A stretch of 51,489 nt of DNA from Bacteroidota bacterium (GCA_030147525.1 JASBVF010000057.1:1-51489), one strand, 5' to 3'. Shown: positions 16,534 to 25,399, numbered from the stretch's first letter. The notes: generated by a model from the letters alone, not told the origin. Translations and numbers: made by a program.

Positions 16534-18585
16534 TTAAAATTTCACAAACTTCAGCGTTTTGAATTTTCCTCCGGACTCAATTTTAATCCAGTAAACTCCG
16601 GCGGCAAACTCCGCTACATTCAGGCTCTGCTGAAACTGCTGACCCTGCTTCGCAAAACCGGCAGTCAATGCCGTCCGGCCGGTTTCATCAAAAATCACAA
16701 CACTCAGATCGCCCAGCGCCTGCGCAGCTTCAACAATCAGCTGAATGAAATCTGATGCCGGGTTGGGTGAAAGCTGAACGGCCGCATCGAGTTGCGCATC
16801 GTGGCTGGACAATGGCCCCGTGACATTGACCGTCATGGTAAAGGCATCATCGCTGTAAGCTACGCCATCCGACACCTTGAAATCAAAGGTCGTGTAAGGC
16901 ACGCCTTCTTCGTTAAAAACAGGCTGGTAGGTCAGTTGCCCAAGTTCTGCGACCGGAATCTCCTGGCCGACGGTCACATTGGTGCCGTTCAATTGCAGCA
17001 CGCCACGATCCACATTTGAAATAATCTGCACGGCCGCCAGGTCGTCGCCATCCACATCGCTGAACGGAAAATCGGTGGATGCGAAGGTGTGGGTCTCATT
17101 CGACAGGAGGTTGATTTCACTGTTGGCAGAGGCGGGAGCATCGTTCACCGGATCGACGTTGACTGTCATCAAATAAGCATCCACACTCCAGTCCGTGCCA
17201 TCGGAAACCTGAAATTCGAAGGTCGTGTAAGGGCTGCCATTTTCATCCGGCAGTGCCTCGAAGGTCAGGCCGGATAAGTCCGCCACGTCGATTTCCTGAG
17301 AAGCTGCAACCGCTGCGCCGTTCAATTTCAACTCACCCAAAGCCGGCAGCGATACGATCCGGACAGCCTGGAGGTTATCGCCAGGATTGGGATCCATGAA
17401 GTTAAAATCTCCGGCACCAAATTCGTAGGGACTGTCTTCCAAAGCCGTGACAGCGCTGTTGGCCGCTGTTGGCGGGAACTGGACGCTAATCGACGTATTT
17501 TCATAAAAATACATGATATCGCCGTAGTAGCTGTTGATGAAAACATCCAGGTCGCCGTCATTGTCGATGTCAGCACTCACCGGAATGGCTACTTCCAGCC
17601 CGTTGGCGCTGATGCCGAAGGGCGTAACCACGGGCGCTGCAAAAGCAGGCGATTCCGGTGTGCCGGTGTTTTCTGCGTACCAAATTTGGGAGCCGCCGCC
17701 GTAGAGCATGTACAGCAGGTCCAGATCGCCGTCACCATCAAGATCGGCAAGATTGGGCACGGTAACCAGCCCGTTAGGACTCAACCCGAAAGGATTCACT
17801 ACCGGCGCAGCAAATGAAGGCGCTTCAGGCGTTCCAACATTTTGAAAATAGCGAATAGTGCTGTACAAACTGCCTGACAGCACATCGAGGTCGCCATCGT
17901 TGTCCAGGTCGGCAACGGTGGGCAATTCTATACCGAGGTTTTGTAATCCGAACGGAGTTGTCTGTGCGCCTGCGAATGCGGGAGCAGTTGCGGTACCTGT
18001 ATTTTCAAAAAACAAAAATCCGCTATTGTACAAATCTCCGATCAGCAGGTCGAAGTCGCCGTCATTGTCGAAATCGGCAAAGGCAGGCGTGGAAGCATAG
18101 CCGCTCAGGAACAAACCGAACGGATTGACCTCAAATACGTCAGCTGAGAATGCAGAGCTTTCGGGCGTCCCGATATTTTCATAAAAAATGAACGCAGGTT
18201 GGTAAGAATCGTAGTCGTAAGAAGAAACAATCATATCCAGGTCGCCGTCCCCATCGATGTCCACAAAAGCCGGGTAGCCGTAAGTGGTGCCGGGAGCAAT
18301 GCCGAATGGATTGACCTCAGCGGGAGCAAAAGTCTGCGCCTCCAGCGGATTTCCCAGCGCCGTACCCAGTAGCAGTGCAATACCCGCCAACGTCTCCCGA
18401 AGCCGTCGCTGCGGAAAGAGATGGCCGATCGACTTCAGCCGCTCTTTGAGTTTTAACAGTAGTTTTTTCTGTTCACCGGCGTCCAGCAACCGGAAACTGC
18501 CGTCTTTGAGCATCCGGTTTATCTGCTTTGCCAGGTGTTTGTACCGCCTGATTTTGGCGGCAAATGGAATGTAGGTTGATTTCAT
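16534..18585 (-). CDS. FG-GAP/cadherin-like surface protein with type A T9SS sorting domain
   Basis: The 683-residue protein has five FG-GAP-type repeats with calcium loops (DIDGDGDLD, DFDNDGDFD, DLDNDGDLD, DLDGDGDLD, DIDNDGDLD), each linked to an NPFG(I/L) segment, then two cadherin-like modules (NDAPASANSEINL; FEFQVSDGTDW and FDFKVSDGVAY), and a C-terminal sorting domain (LSPNPASDFI ... GVYWIKIESGG). The N-terminus is unusual: about 63 basic residues rich in Lys, Arg and Leu precede the hydrophobic export segment (ETLAGIALLLGTALG, 64-78, LEAQ after it). No ATG, GTG or TTG suitable as a start lies just before that segment, so the extension appears real. Likely a cell-surface adhesin or matrix protein. 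Confidence 0.9.
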   Translation of the reverse strand: MKSTYIPFAAKIRRYKHLAKQINRMLKDGSFRLLDAGEQKKLLLKLKERLKSIGHLFPQRRLRETLAGIALLLGTALGNPLEAQTFAPAEVNPFGIAPGTTYGYPAFVDIDGDGDLDMIVSSYDYDSYQPAFIFYENIGTPESSAFSADVFEVNPFGLFLSGYASTPAFADFDNDGDFDLLIGDLYNSGFLFFENTGTATAPAFAGAQTTPFGLQNLGIELPTVADLDNDGDLDVLSGSLYSTIRYFQNVGTPEAPSFAAPVVNPFGLSPNGLVTVPNLADLDGDGDLDLLYMLYGGGSQIWYAENTGTPESPAFAAPVVTPFGISANGLEVAIPVSADIDNDGDLDVFINSYYGDIMYFYENTSISVQFPPTAANSAVTALEDSPYEFGAGDFNFMDPNPGDNLQAVRIVSLPALGELKLNGAAVAASQEIDVADLSGLTFEALPDENGSPYTTFEFQVSDGTDWSVDAYLMTVNVDPVNDAPASANSEINLLSNETHTFASTDFPFSDVDGDDLAAVQIISNVDRGVLQLNGTNVTVGQEIPVAELGQLTYQPVFNEEGVPYTTFDFKVSDGVAYSDDAFTMTVNVTGPLSSHDAQLDAAVQLSPNPASDFIQLIVEAAQALGDLSVVIFDETGRTALTAGFAKQGQQFQQSLNVAEFAAGVYWIKIESGGKFKTLKFVKF

Positions 18586-18621
18586 AATTTATGATAAATG
18601 ATTGGTTGCAATGTTCGCTGG

Positions 18622-19698
18622 TTATTGTCCTTCCTTTGCCCAGAAAGTCATATCCGGGGTAGTCAGGCCCAGTTTGTACTCCGGTTTTTCTGTGTTTAAA
18701 ATGCCTGGGCGCAGGTAGCCGGGAATGATTTGCACATCGTAGATTTCATCCACGGAAGTATGATAGTGAATTTCGCCAACCAAAGCACCCGTCGGCAAAT
18801 GAACGACAGCGACGCCGGCTTTGAGCGCCTTGTTAGCGATAGCAAGTTTGCCGAAGGTCGAAGAGCTCTTGCGCAGCTTCGACAGCCCGACAAAGACGTA
18901 GTCCCCATGCTTGCAAAGACCACGAACAAAGCCGTTGAGTTGGGTCACGACGTCATATTTTCCGGTTTTTACATCCATTTTCACCAATTCGCCGGTAGCC
19001 GACAGCAGCAGGTACAGTTCGCCGTCGAATATCCTCGGCGAGTGTGGCATGGGTACGTTGCGGGCAACGAATTCATTGGTATCCACATCCATGACGATGC
19101 CGCCGGTCGTCACTTCAGGGCGCCAGCCTTGCTTCGTATCGGTGGTGCTGAAGGCGGTGATGTATTTGGGTTGGCCGTCCAGCATGGTCATGCCGTTGAG
19201 GTGGCAACGGTCTTCGCTGGCCAGTTGGCTGATGAAGGGCGGTTTCCATTCGGGCGTGAAGCTGAAATTATCGTCAATTTTAATGATGCAGGAAAACGAA
19301 GTGTTGACGGCGAAAAGCTGGCCGTTGGCGCCCCAGTCGAGATCGTGTACGTCGAGCTGGCCGGTGTGAAAGGTAGCCCGTGGCATAAACAGCGCATCGT
19401 AAGTATTGGGCTTTTTCGGATAATGAGCTGCGAGCTGGGGGGAATTGGACAAGACAAGTACCTCGTCGAGACAGGCGATGGCCATTTTTTCACCCTCGAG
19501 GGCAATGCCCATCGGCTTCGCAAAATTACGGGGCAGTTGCACCAGCGTTTCACCATCCGTTGCGCTGAGGAAAATGACTTTCCCGGCCTGAAAAGTACTG
19601 AGGGCGATGGTACACCGAAGCTGAAAAAGTAACTCCGGAAGGTTGGGCGAATAACTGCAACTGAACGGTGGGTATTGAGTAGGTTGGGTTGTCTGCAT
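18622..19698 (-). CDS. TIGR03032-family protein
   Basis: The 358-residue protein matches the conserved TIGR03032 family along its length: FSCSYSPNLPELLFQL, QAGKVIFLSA, LPRNFAKPMGIA, DVHDLDWG, EDRCHLNGM, MPHSPR, LYLLLSATGEL and FVGLSKLRKSSSTF. The fold is probably a beta-propeller; members have no proven activity but often sit near tetratricopeptide or glycan genes. ATG at 19698 is chosen; an upstream ATG at 19746 adds 16 residues without family resemblance. It is divergent from the methyltransferase gene. Confidence 0.85.
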   Translation of the reverse strand: MQTTQPTQYPPFSCSYSPNLPELLFQLRCTIALSTFQAGKVIFLSATDGETLVQLPRNFAKPMGIALEGEKMAIACLDEVLVLSNSPQLAAHYPKKPNTYDALFMPRATFHTGQLDVHDLDWGANGQLFAVNTSFSCIIKIDDNFSFTPEWKPPFISQLASEDRCHLNGMTMLDGQPKYITAFSTTDTKQGWRPEVTTGGIVMDVDTNEFVARNVPMPHSPRIFDGELYLLLSATGELVKMDVKTGKYDVVTQLNGFVRGLCKHGDYVFVGLSKLRKSSSTFGKLAIANKALKAGVAVVHLPTGALVGEIHYHTSVDEIYDVQIIPGYLRPGILNTEKPEYKLGLTTPDMTFWAKEGQ

Positions 19699-19851
19699 GT
19701 ACGATTGTTTCGGGCAAAGAAACAAACCCGGTGAGGAAAAAGCCATTTTTCAAAAGTTAAAAAAATGCCAAATCCTATTTTTGAGTCCGTTTTGCAAATC
19801 GTTTCTAATTTTGCCACCCGATTCCAATATTGAATGAAGGCTATGCCATCC

Positions 19852-19875
19852 TTCAATCCTTCAATCCTTCAATCC
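19852..19875 (+). repeat. Octamer array (TTCAATCC x3) just before a start codon
   Basis: Three perfect head-to-tail copies of TTCAATCC, with a partial copy before, end six bases before the ATG at 19881. A closely related octamer is repeated inside the same gene at 20054-20077. Confidence 0.9.
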
Positions 19876-19880
19876 AAATC

Positions 19881-20738
19881 ATGACCGTTGAGCAATTTTT
19901 CGACCTCTTTTTTGAAGAATTAAAAACCCGTGATAAGCTTAGGGAATACTACAAATTTCATGACGATGCTGCCAAGTTACCCTTCCGAAAGGCCTACTTC
20001 TGCCAGCGGTTGCAATATGTTTTCGATCAGATTCAATCCACCCGACCACTCGGCCTCCAATCCTCCAATCCTCCAATCCTTCCATCCCTGAACATCTGGG
20101 ATTGCGGTTGCGGCTACGCTACCACGCAAATCTTTCTCGCCCTGAACGGCATTCCCACTCGGGGTACCACGCTTGAGTTTTATTTTAAAGAAATCCCTTC
20201 CCGCCTCGATTATTGGTCAAAATATGGCGACATGAGCCTCGTCAAGGTGAGTTACGAGGATGTTTTCGCCACGGAAGTCAGAGAAAACTCCGAGGACTTC
20301 ATCATCGTACAGGACACACTGCACCACCTCGAACCCCTTCAGGACAGCCTCTCCATTTTTTACCGGACGCTTCGCCCCGGCGGAAAACTGATTGCCATCG
20401 AAGAGAACGGCAACAACCTCATCCAGCGGATGAAGCTCTACAAATACCGGGGCAGCAACCGCATCATCGAGTACTACGATGAAGGCCTGGGCCGCAAAGT
20501 GATGATGGGCAACGAAAACATCCGGCCCTACGCTACCTGGCGGGCCGAGTTCATCAAAGCCGGCTTCGAAATGGAGGAAGACAACCTGAACTACGTCCGG
20601 CTGTTTCCTCCTAATTTTTTTCAAAGAAAAATGCCCGCACAAGTCGTGCAGCGAGAACAGGAGCTCTGGCAGAAGTACGGGCTGTTGCGGGAGTATTTTT
20701 TCTTCGGCGTCAACTTCGTGGCAGTTAAAGCTCCCTGA
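19881..20738 (+). CDS. SAM-dependent methyltransferase (class I)
   Basis: The 285-residue protein has a Rossmann methyltransferase core: motif I IWDCGCGYATT at about 72-82, an acidic segment after strand 2, IIVQDTLHHLEP (motif IV area) and LRPGGKLIAIEE (motif V/VI). The best resemblance is to small-molecule methyltransferases of the Methyltransf_11/12 type, with an N-terminal CheR-like helical region; the substrate is not known. ATG at 19881 is preferred, because the longer frame runs through an octamer array. Residues 58-66, just before motif I, are encoded by another octamer array, an apparent insertion. The last 14 bases overlap the convergent DUF1080 gene. Confidence 0.82.
   Translation: MTVEQFFDLFFEELKTRDKLREYYKFHDDAAKLPFRKAYFCQRLQYVFDQIQSTRPLGLQSSNPPILPSLNIWDCGCGYATTQIFLALNGIPTRGTTLEFYFKEIPSRLDYWSKYGDMSLVKVSYEDVFATEVRENSEDFIIVQDTLHHLEPLQDSLSIFYRTLRPGGKLIAIEENGNNLIQRMKLYKYRGSNRIIEYYDEGLGRKVMMGNENIRPYATWRAEFIKAGFEMEEDNLNYVRLFPPNFFQRKMPAQVVQREQELWQKYGLLREYFFFGVNFVAVKAP
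20054..20077 (+). repeat. Octamer array (CCTCCAAT x3) inside the methyltransferase gene
   Basis: Three perfect 8-bp copies lie within the coding frame, adding 24 bases (eight codons, serine/proline/asparagine-rich), so the frame is kept. The octamer differs by one base from the one in the gene's leader (TCCAATCC against TTCAATCC as rotated). Confidence 0.88.
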
Positions 20739-21483
20739 TCCAGATGTTTCGGTAGCTGACCTTCTCGCCGTGATCCTGCAACTGGATCGGGCCTTTTCCG
20801 TGAGCGATATTTTTGGGGAGCCCTCTGTACTCGGTCGTGCCCTTGATTTCCGTGTGGTGTTGAATCAACACGCCGTTGTGGAGCACCGTGATGAAGCCGG
20901 GCACTACTTTCATCCCATCGGCATTGAACTTTGGAGCCGTGTAAATGATGTCGTAAGTCTGCCATTCGCCTGCAGGGCGGCAGGCATTGACCAGGGGCAT
21001 GGATTGTTTGTAAATAGCCCCGGCCTGACCGTTGGAGTAAGTCGTGCCGCCGTGGCTGTCGAGTACCTGCACTTCGTAGCGGTTTTGGAGAAAAATACCG
21101 CTGTTTCCCCGGTTTTGGCCTTCGTCCATGTCGTCGGCAGGCGCACGCCATTCGATATGCAATTGGCAATCGCCAAAAGTTTTTTTGGTGAAAATACCGC
21201 CCGTGCCCTTTACGACCGTCATGGCGCCGTCTTTCACTTCCCATTTTACCGGAGTACCGTCCTGATGCGTCCACTCCGCCGTGTTTTTACCGTCAAAAAG
21301 CACGGTGGCATCCGAAGGTGCGGCCGTTCCGGCTCCTGGCGTGACCATTCGGGGAGCAGGTTCCCATACTTCCGTGAGCCGGGGATCCCATTCTTCGGAA
21401 GCTTTTGGCTGGGCGATTTGACCGATGACCAAACGCTGTACAGCCAGGGTGATGAAGAGGATGAAGAAAAATTCTTTTTTCAT
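20725..21483 (-). CDS. DUF1080 (3-keto-disaccharide hydrolase domain) exported protein
   Basis: The 252-residue protein carries a signal peptide (MKKEFFFILFITLAVQRLVIGQ in two parts: basic start, hydrophobic core) and a single DUF1080 concanavalin-like domain: LFDGKNTAEW, VKWEVKDGAMTVVKGTG, GNSGIFLQNRYEVQVLDS and EYRGLPKNIA. Related domains act on 3-keto sugars or bind glycans; activity here is inferred from the family only. A much longer open frame exists upstream, but ATG at 21483 begins the signal peptide. The 3' end overlaps the methyltransferase gene by 14 bases on the other strand. Confidence 0.9.
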   Translation of the reverse strand: MKKEFFFILFITLAVQRLVIGQIAQPKASEEWDPRLTEVWEPAPRMVTPGAGTAAPSDATVLFDGKNTAEWTHQDGTPVKWEVKDGAMTVVKGTGGIFTKKTFGDCQLHIEWRAPADDMDEGQNRGNSGIFLQNRYEVQVLDSHGGTTYSNGQAGAIYKQSMPLVNACRPAGEWQTYDIIYTAPKFNADGMKVVPGFITVLHNGVLIQHHTEIKGTTEYRGLPKNIAHGKGPIQLQDHGEKVSYRNIWIREL

Positions 21484-21756
21484 GATTATTAGATTTAAAG
21501 GTGAGGTGGTCGCCGGGGCAGGTGCAATTTTAATGAAAATGAAATTCAAGTTTTGAATTGAAGTGGTTTTCAAATCTAAAATTAATCTCAAAAAGTCCCG
21601 GTGTGAGCCTTGAGCATGACCGCTGGCACACTCTCGATCGATCCCTGCAAAACATATCTGTCCGTCACCGGGAAAGCTGAAAACCTGAACCCCGACATTG
21701 TCGGACACCCAGGAAACACGCTGGTTTTCACCAAAAAATAAAGCCGGAAACCAATA

Positions 21757-21796
21757 AAAAATGCCCGCTTTGCGAAGTTGCGAAGCGGGCATTTTT
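21757..21796 (-). terminator. Intrinsic terminator, bidirectional form
   Basis: Perfect 14-bp stem AAAAATGCCCGCTT (21757-21770) / AAGCGGGCATTTTT (21783-21796), with T runs on both strands because the stem itself ends in A and T tracts. It lies 17 bases past the stop of the lipoprotein gene. Confidence 0.9.
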
Positions 21797-21812
21797 GTTG
21801 GTTGAAATCCGG

Positions 21813-22223
21813 TCACTGCTTCATTCTGAATTCCATTGTGTTTTTTTCGGCGGGAGGCAGGTGGATGGTTATTCTGTAATAGCCAGGCTCCAGCCAGGTC
21901 CCATGAGGCGCAGAGTCCGTACCGCAAACTCCCTGACAGGCGGAGGCTGTAAAATGCCGTTTACCGTTGATCGTACCAACAGCCTCGACGAGTGCATAGC
22001 CAAACTGCTGGCCCAGCGTTTCAAAACGGTAATATTCGCCTGTGGTTTTGCCCTTGCCCAGGTCGCCGATGTTTGCCCGGCTGACGACGAGGCCCTCGAT
22101 ATTTTCGCCGGTTTTGTTTTCAAATTTCACCATGACGGCGTCCGGGGTGGGCAGGTCAACGGCTGCCTCGCCGCAGGCAGCGAAAAAAAACGGGAGGAGT
22201 AGCAGGTACAGTAATTTTTTCAT
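21813..22223 (-). CDS. Small lipoprotein of unknown function
   Basis: The 136-residue protein begins MKKLLYLLLLPFFFAAC, a lipoprotein signal with a FAAC lipobox and lipidated Cys17. The mature part has a beta-sandwich look (VKFENKTGENIEGLVVS, YRFETLG, YYRITIHLPP) and two cysteines in ACQGVCGTDS. I do not recognise the family. ATG at 22223 is chosen because it starts the signal peptide. Confidence 0.8.
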   Translation of the reverse strand: MKKLLYLLLLPFFFAACGEAAVDLPTPDAVMVKFENKTGENIEGLVVSRANIGDLGKGKTTGEYYRFETLGQQFGYALVEAVGTINGKRHFTASACQGVCGTDSAPHGTWLEPGYYRITIHLPPAEKNTMEFRMKQ

Positions 22224-22342
22224 AATCATATTTTTATTCCGGTTAAACGCCCCGCACACTCAATGGTGCGCCGGCCACCCCGCATTTAACGCAAAAACCG
22301 GGCACAGTGTCTTCACCTTGACATTGTCACGCCGCTGGCCCT

Positions 22343-23293
22343 CTATGAAAACAACTCACCCAGCATTTTCAAATCCACGTTGCCTCCGGAAATGATGATG
22401 CCGACCCGTTTGCCCTGAAATGGTTCTTTTTCTTTCAAAACAGCAGCCAGAGGCACGGCGCAAGATGGTTCGGCCACGATTTTCATCCGCTCCATCAGCA
22501 GGCGCAGGGCTTCGATGATTTCCCGTTCTTCGACCCGAATGATTTTTTCAACAAAATCACGGATCAGCGGAAAAGTTTTGTCGCCCAGCGAGGTGCGCAG
22601 CCCGTCGGCGATGGTCTGCGGGTTGGTTTGCGGAATGAGTTGCCCGGCCTGTTTGGACTGCCAGGCATCGTCAGCGCCGAAGGGTTCGCCCGCCATTACT
22701 TTTGTTTTGGGTGAAAAAAAGCGGGCCGCCAAAGCCGTTCCTCCGATCAGTCCGCCGCCGCCGACGGGGGCCAACAGGAAGTCAAGCCCGGTCACATCTT
22801 CCAGTAATTCCAGCGCTGCCGTACCCTGTCCGAGGATGACCTCCTCCTGATTGTAGGGGTGAAGGAAGGTCGCACCGGTACGCTCAACGACCGCTTGCAG
22901 GGTGTCCTCCCGTGCCTGAAGGGTCGGCACACATTCGATGATTTCGCCGCCGTAGTCCCGCACGGCGGCCTTTTTTACTGCCGGCGAATTGGACGGCATG
23001 ACGATGTAGGCTTTCACTCCGAGCATCTTCGCCGAAAGGGCCAGCGCCTGGGCAAAGTTGCCGGAGGAATGCGTCGCCACGCCTTTGCTCCGGGCTTCAT
23101 CGCTCAGGCAGAGGATGGCGTTGGCTGCTCCCCGCATTTTGAAAGCTCCCATTTTCTGAAAGTTGTCACATTTAAAAAACAGCTCCGCCCCGGCCATCCG
23201 GTTCAGGGTTTCACTGGTCATCACCGGCGTTCGGTGGATGTAGGGCTGAATGCGCCGGTGAGTTTCGAGAAGGGATTCTTTTGTGTAGGGCAT
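22343..23293 (-). CDS. Threonine/serine dehydratase-like PLP enzyme (or serine racemase)
   Basis: The 316-residue fold-type II PLP enzyme has the Schiff-base lysine Lys52 in GAFKMRGAAN, the substrate loop SSGNFAQA, the phosphate-binding GGGGLIGG and a C-terminal SGGN. It lacks the ACT-type regulatory domain of biosynthetic IlvA, so it fits catabolic threonine/serine dehydratase or serine racemase, which cannot be told apart by eye. ATG at 23293 is used; a longer frame would translate a heptamer repeat array. Confidence 0.88.
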   Translation of the reverse strand: MPYTKESLLETHRRIQPYIHRTPVMTSETLNRMAGAELFFKCDNFQKMGAFKMRGAANAILCLSDEARSKGVATHSSGNFAQALALSAKMLGVKAYIVMPSNSPAVKKAAVRDYGGEIIECVPTLQAREDTLQAVVERTGATFLHPYNQEEVILGQGTAALELLEDVTGLDFLLAPVGGGGLIGGTALAARFFSPKTKVMAGEPFGADDAWQSKQAGQLIPQTNPQTIADGLRTSLGDKTFPLIRDFVEKIIRVEEREIIEALRLLMERMKIVAEPSCAVPLAAVLKEKEPFQGKRVGIIISGGNVDLKMLGELFS

Positions 23294-23306
23294 TTCTTTT
23301 TGTTTA

Positions 23307-23341
23307 AATGTAGAATGTAGGATTTCCAATGTAGAATGTAG
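23307..23341 (-). repeat. Heptamer array before the dehydratase start
   Basis: Five 7-bp units, AATGTAG twice, a diverged unit, then AATGTAG twice, end 14 bases before the start codon (minus reading). It is the only array of the group with a 7-bp period. Confidence 0.85.
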
Positions 23342-23385
23342 AAGAACTGCATAGACTCGCAGCTTCTGCATTTTAAAAAATCAAT

Positions 23386-24318
23386 TCACCATCCGATGTG
23401 AAACAACGCATCCCCGATCCCCACGACCGGATTGTTGTTGTGGCCAATGATGTGGCTATCCTTCGTGGCAACGACGGGGATTTCATCCTGTCCGTAGGGA
23501 TCATTGATCATGGCGAGTTGTTCGCCGGTTTTCACCTCGTCACCTGATTTTTTGATCCAGCGAAAAATGCCGGGACGGGAAGCCCGCAACCAGGTCCGGG
23601 TTTTGATCGGGATGCTGCCGCCGCTTGCGGGAGGCGCTTCAGATAACATTCCGTTAGCATGCAGCAACCGCTGAACACCTGCCAGCCCCTGATCGATGGA
23701 AAGTCCGTCGAAGCGCAGGTTTTCACCTCCTTCAAAAACAATGATAGGCTTGCCGGCGGACAGCGCTGTTTTGCGCAGCGACTTCGCAATGGGTTTGACG
23801 GCAATAGAAAATGGAGCACCAAAAGACTGCGCCAATTCGCTGCTTCGACTATCGCCGGTGGTGTAGCGTATTTGCGGAAAATTGTAATTGTTGTTGCCGC
23901 CGGTATGAAAATCCACGCCGAAGTCGATGAGCGGGAGGATTTTTTTAGTAAAAACATACGCCACCCTCGAGGCCATCGAGCCTTTGGCGGAGCCGGGAAA
24001 ACTCCGGTTCACGTCCTTACCATCGGGCACATCCCGGCTGAAATTGTTGAAGCCGTAAACGTTGAGCAGCGGAATGGCAATGACCGAGCCACGTTCAAGC
24101 TTCTCCAACATCCGGCCGGCGATGGTCCGTCGGACGATTTCAACGCTGTTAATTTCATCGCCGTGAACGCCGGCCATCAGCAGTACGACAGGCCCCGGTT
24201 CGGTGCTCCGGTAGATATGCACGTTCAGGTAAATGCGGGTATCGGACGGCAAACGCCCGACCGGCAGCCGGATGAGTTGATTCTGACCTGGTTCGATGGT
24301 GGTATTTTGAATATTCAT
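23386..24318 (-). CDS. Succinylglutamate desuccinylase/aspartoacylase-family protein
   Basis: The 310-residue M14-related amidohydrolase has HGDE (52-55, His52 and Glu55 as zinc ligands), DVNRSFPG (102-109), His138 in DFHTG and the catalytic Glu196 in FEGGEN. The C-terminal part (after about 225) looks like the usual beta barrel that caps this family. The ATG overlaps the stop of the RimK-like gene (ATGA), so the two are translationally coupled. In this pairing it may trim residues added by RimK; that is inference. Confidence 0.88.
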   Translation of the reverse strand: MNIQNTTIEPGQNQLIRLPVGRLPSDTRIYLNVHIYRSTEPGPVVLLMAGVHGDEINSVEIVRRTIAGRMLEKLERGSVIAIPLLNVYGFNNFSRDVPDGKDVNRSFPGSAKGSMASRVAYVFTKKILPLIDFGVDFHTGGNNNYNFPQIRYTTGDSRSSELAQSFGAPFSIAVKPIAKSLRKTALSAGKPIIVFEGGENLRFDGLSIDQGLAGVQRLLHANGMLSEAPPASGGSIPIKTRTWLRASRPGIFRWIKKSGDEVKTGEQLAMINDPYGQDEIPVVATKDSHIIGHNNNPVVGIGDALFHIGW

Positions 24319-25214
24319 CTTCTTGATTTTGTGAAACGCTCCAACCCATGCTCCACATTTTCGATGATAGCGCCGGCAATATCTACGCCGGTGGTCGTTT
24401 CGATGCCTTCAAGGCCGGGCGATGCGTTAACTTCCATGACCAGCGGGCCCCGGCGTGAGCGAAGCAGGTCCACACCTGCTATTTCGAGCCCCATCAGGCG
24501 GGCGGCTTTCAGTACGATTTTTTCTTCTTCTTCTGTCAAAAACTCAAGCGTAGCCTCAGCGCCCCGGTGCAGGTTGGATCGGAATTCGCCTTCTGAGGCC
24601 TGCCGTTTCATGGAAGCCACCACCCGGCGGCCCACCACGAAAGCCCGAATGTCGGCGCCTTCTGCTTCCCGGATGAATTCCTGCAGAATGACGGGCTGAT
24701 TGAGTTTGAAAAACGTTTCCGCCAGAGCAATGGCTGCGTTACGGCTTTCGGCCAGAATGACCCCTACCCCGTGGGTGCTTTCCAGCAGCTTGATGACTAC
24801 GGGCGCACCGCCCATCCGGTCGATGAGGAAGGGCACATCCTCAGGCGCACCGGCGATGAAAGTACGGGGGACGTTGATGCCTTCGGCGGAGAGTTTCTGC
24901 AGGCATTTGAGTTTATCACGGGCCATCAGCAGCGCTTCGGAGCGGGTGGCGGTGTAAATGCCCATGAGCTCACACTGCCGAATGACGGCGGCGCCGTAAT
25001 CTGTCACCGAGGCACCGATACGTGGGATCATGGCGTCCATGCCGATGAGGTGTACGCCCTCGTAGATGATCTGTGGAATTCCCTGCTCGATGACGATGTT
25101 GCATCGTTGGTGGTCGATGACCCGCACGTAGTGCCCCCGCCTCCGGGCAGCCCGGAAGAGACTCTGCGTAGAGTAAAGGGCGGCGCCCCGTGAAAGTATG
25201 GCGAGGTTGAGCAT
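24315..25214 (-). CDS. rimK: RimK-like ATP-grasp ligase
   Basis: The 299-residue protein is a full-length RimK homologue (N-terminal MLNLAILSRGAALYSTQSL, IPRIGASVTDYGAAV, the ATP-grasp core VVIKLLESTHGVGV, MKRQASEGEFRSNLHRGG-like loop written here as EFRSNLHRGAE, and VMEVNASPGLEGIE for metal binding). RimK adds glutamates to the C-terminus of ribosomal protein S6; related enzymes ligate amino acids to other acceptors. It is the first gene of the two-gene operon. The octamer array at 25215-25270 touches its start codon. Confidence 0.9.
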   Translation of the reverse strand: MLNLAILSRGAALYSTQSLFRAARRRGHYVRVIDHQRCNIVIEQGIPQIIYEGVHLIGMDAMIPRIGASVTDYGAAVIRQCELMGIYTATRSEALLMARDKLKCLQKLSAEGINVPRTFIAGAPEDVPFLIDRMGGAPVVIKLLESTHGVGVILAESRNAAIALAETFFKLNQPVILQEFIREAEGADIRAFVVGRRVVASMKRQASEGEFRSNLHRGAEATLEFLTEEEEKIVLKAARLMGLEIAGVDLLRSRRGPLVMEVNASPGLEGIETTTGVDIAGAIIENVEHGLERFTKSRR

Positions 25215-25270
25215 GGGTTGATGGTTGGATGGTTTTGGGGTTTTGTGGTTTTAGGGTTTTAGGGTTTTAT
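25215..25270. repeat. Seven-copy octamer array (GGTTTTNN) at the rimK start
   Basis: Seven units of exactly 8 bp begin at the base next to the rimK ATG. Five have GGTTTT as the first six bases (endings GG, GT, AG, AG, AT); the two nearest the gene are GGGTTGAT and GGTTGGAT. The same unit, in opposite orientation, forms the array at 27698-27751. Confidence 0.9.
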
Positions 25271-25399
25271 GTGGGGGATTTTTGTCCGGGTTTCTTGCGC
25301 CAAACAAACAAAAAAAATCCGGAAAACTTAAAATTCTTTTAACCGGAGCCCGGTGACGAACCCGGAAATCCTTCTAACTTTCCGCAAAATGAAAAATTC

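Noticed and set aside
21484-21927. Long N-terminal extension of the DUF1080 gene
   Set aside because: The 148 extra residues have no family resemblance and would precede a standard signal peptide.
23659-24699. 346-codon plus-strand frame
   Set aside because: It spans two minus-strand genes (AstE-like and RimK-like) and has no domain.
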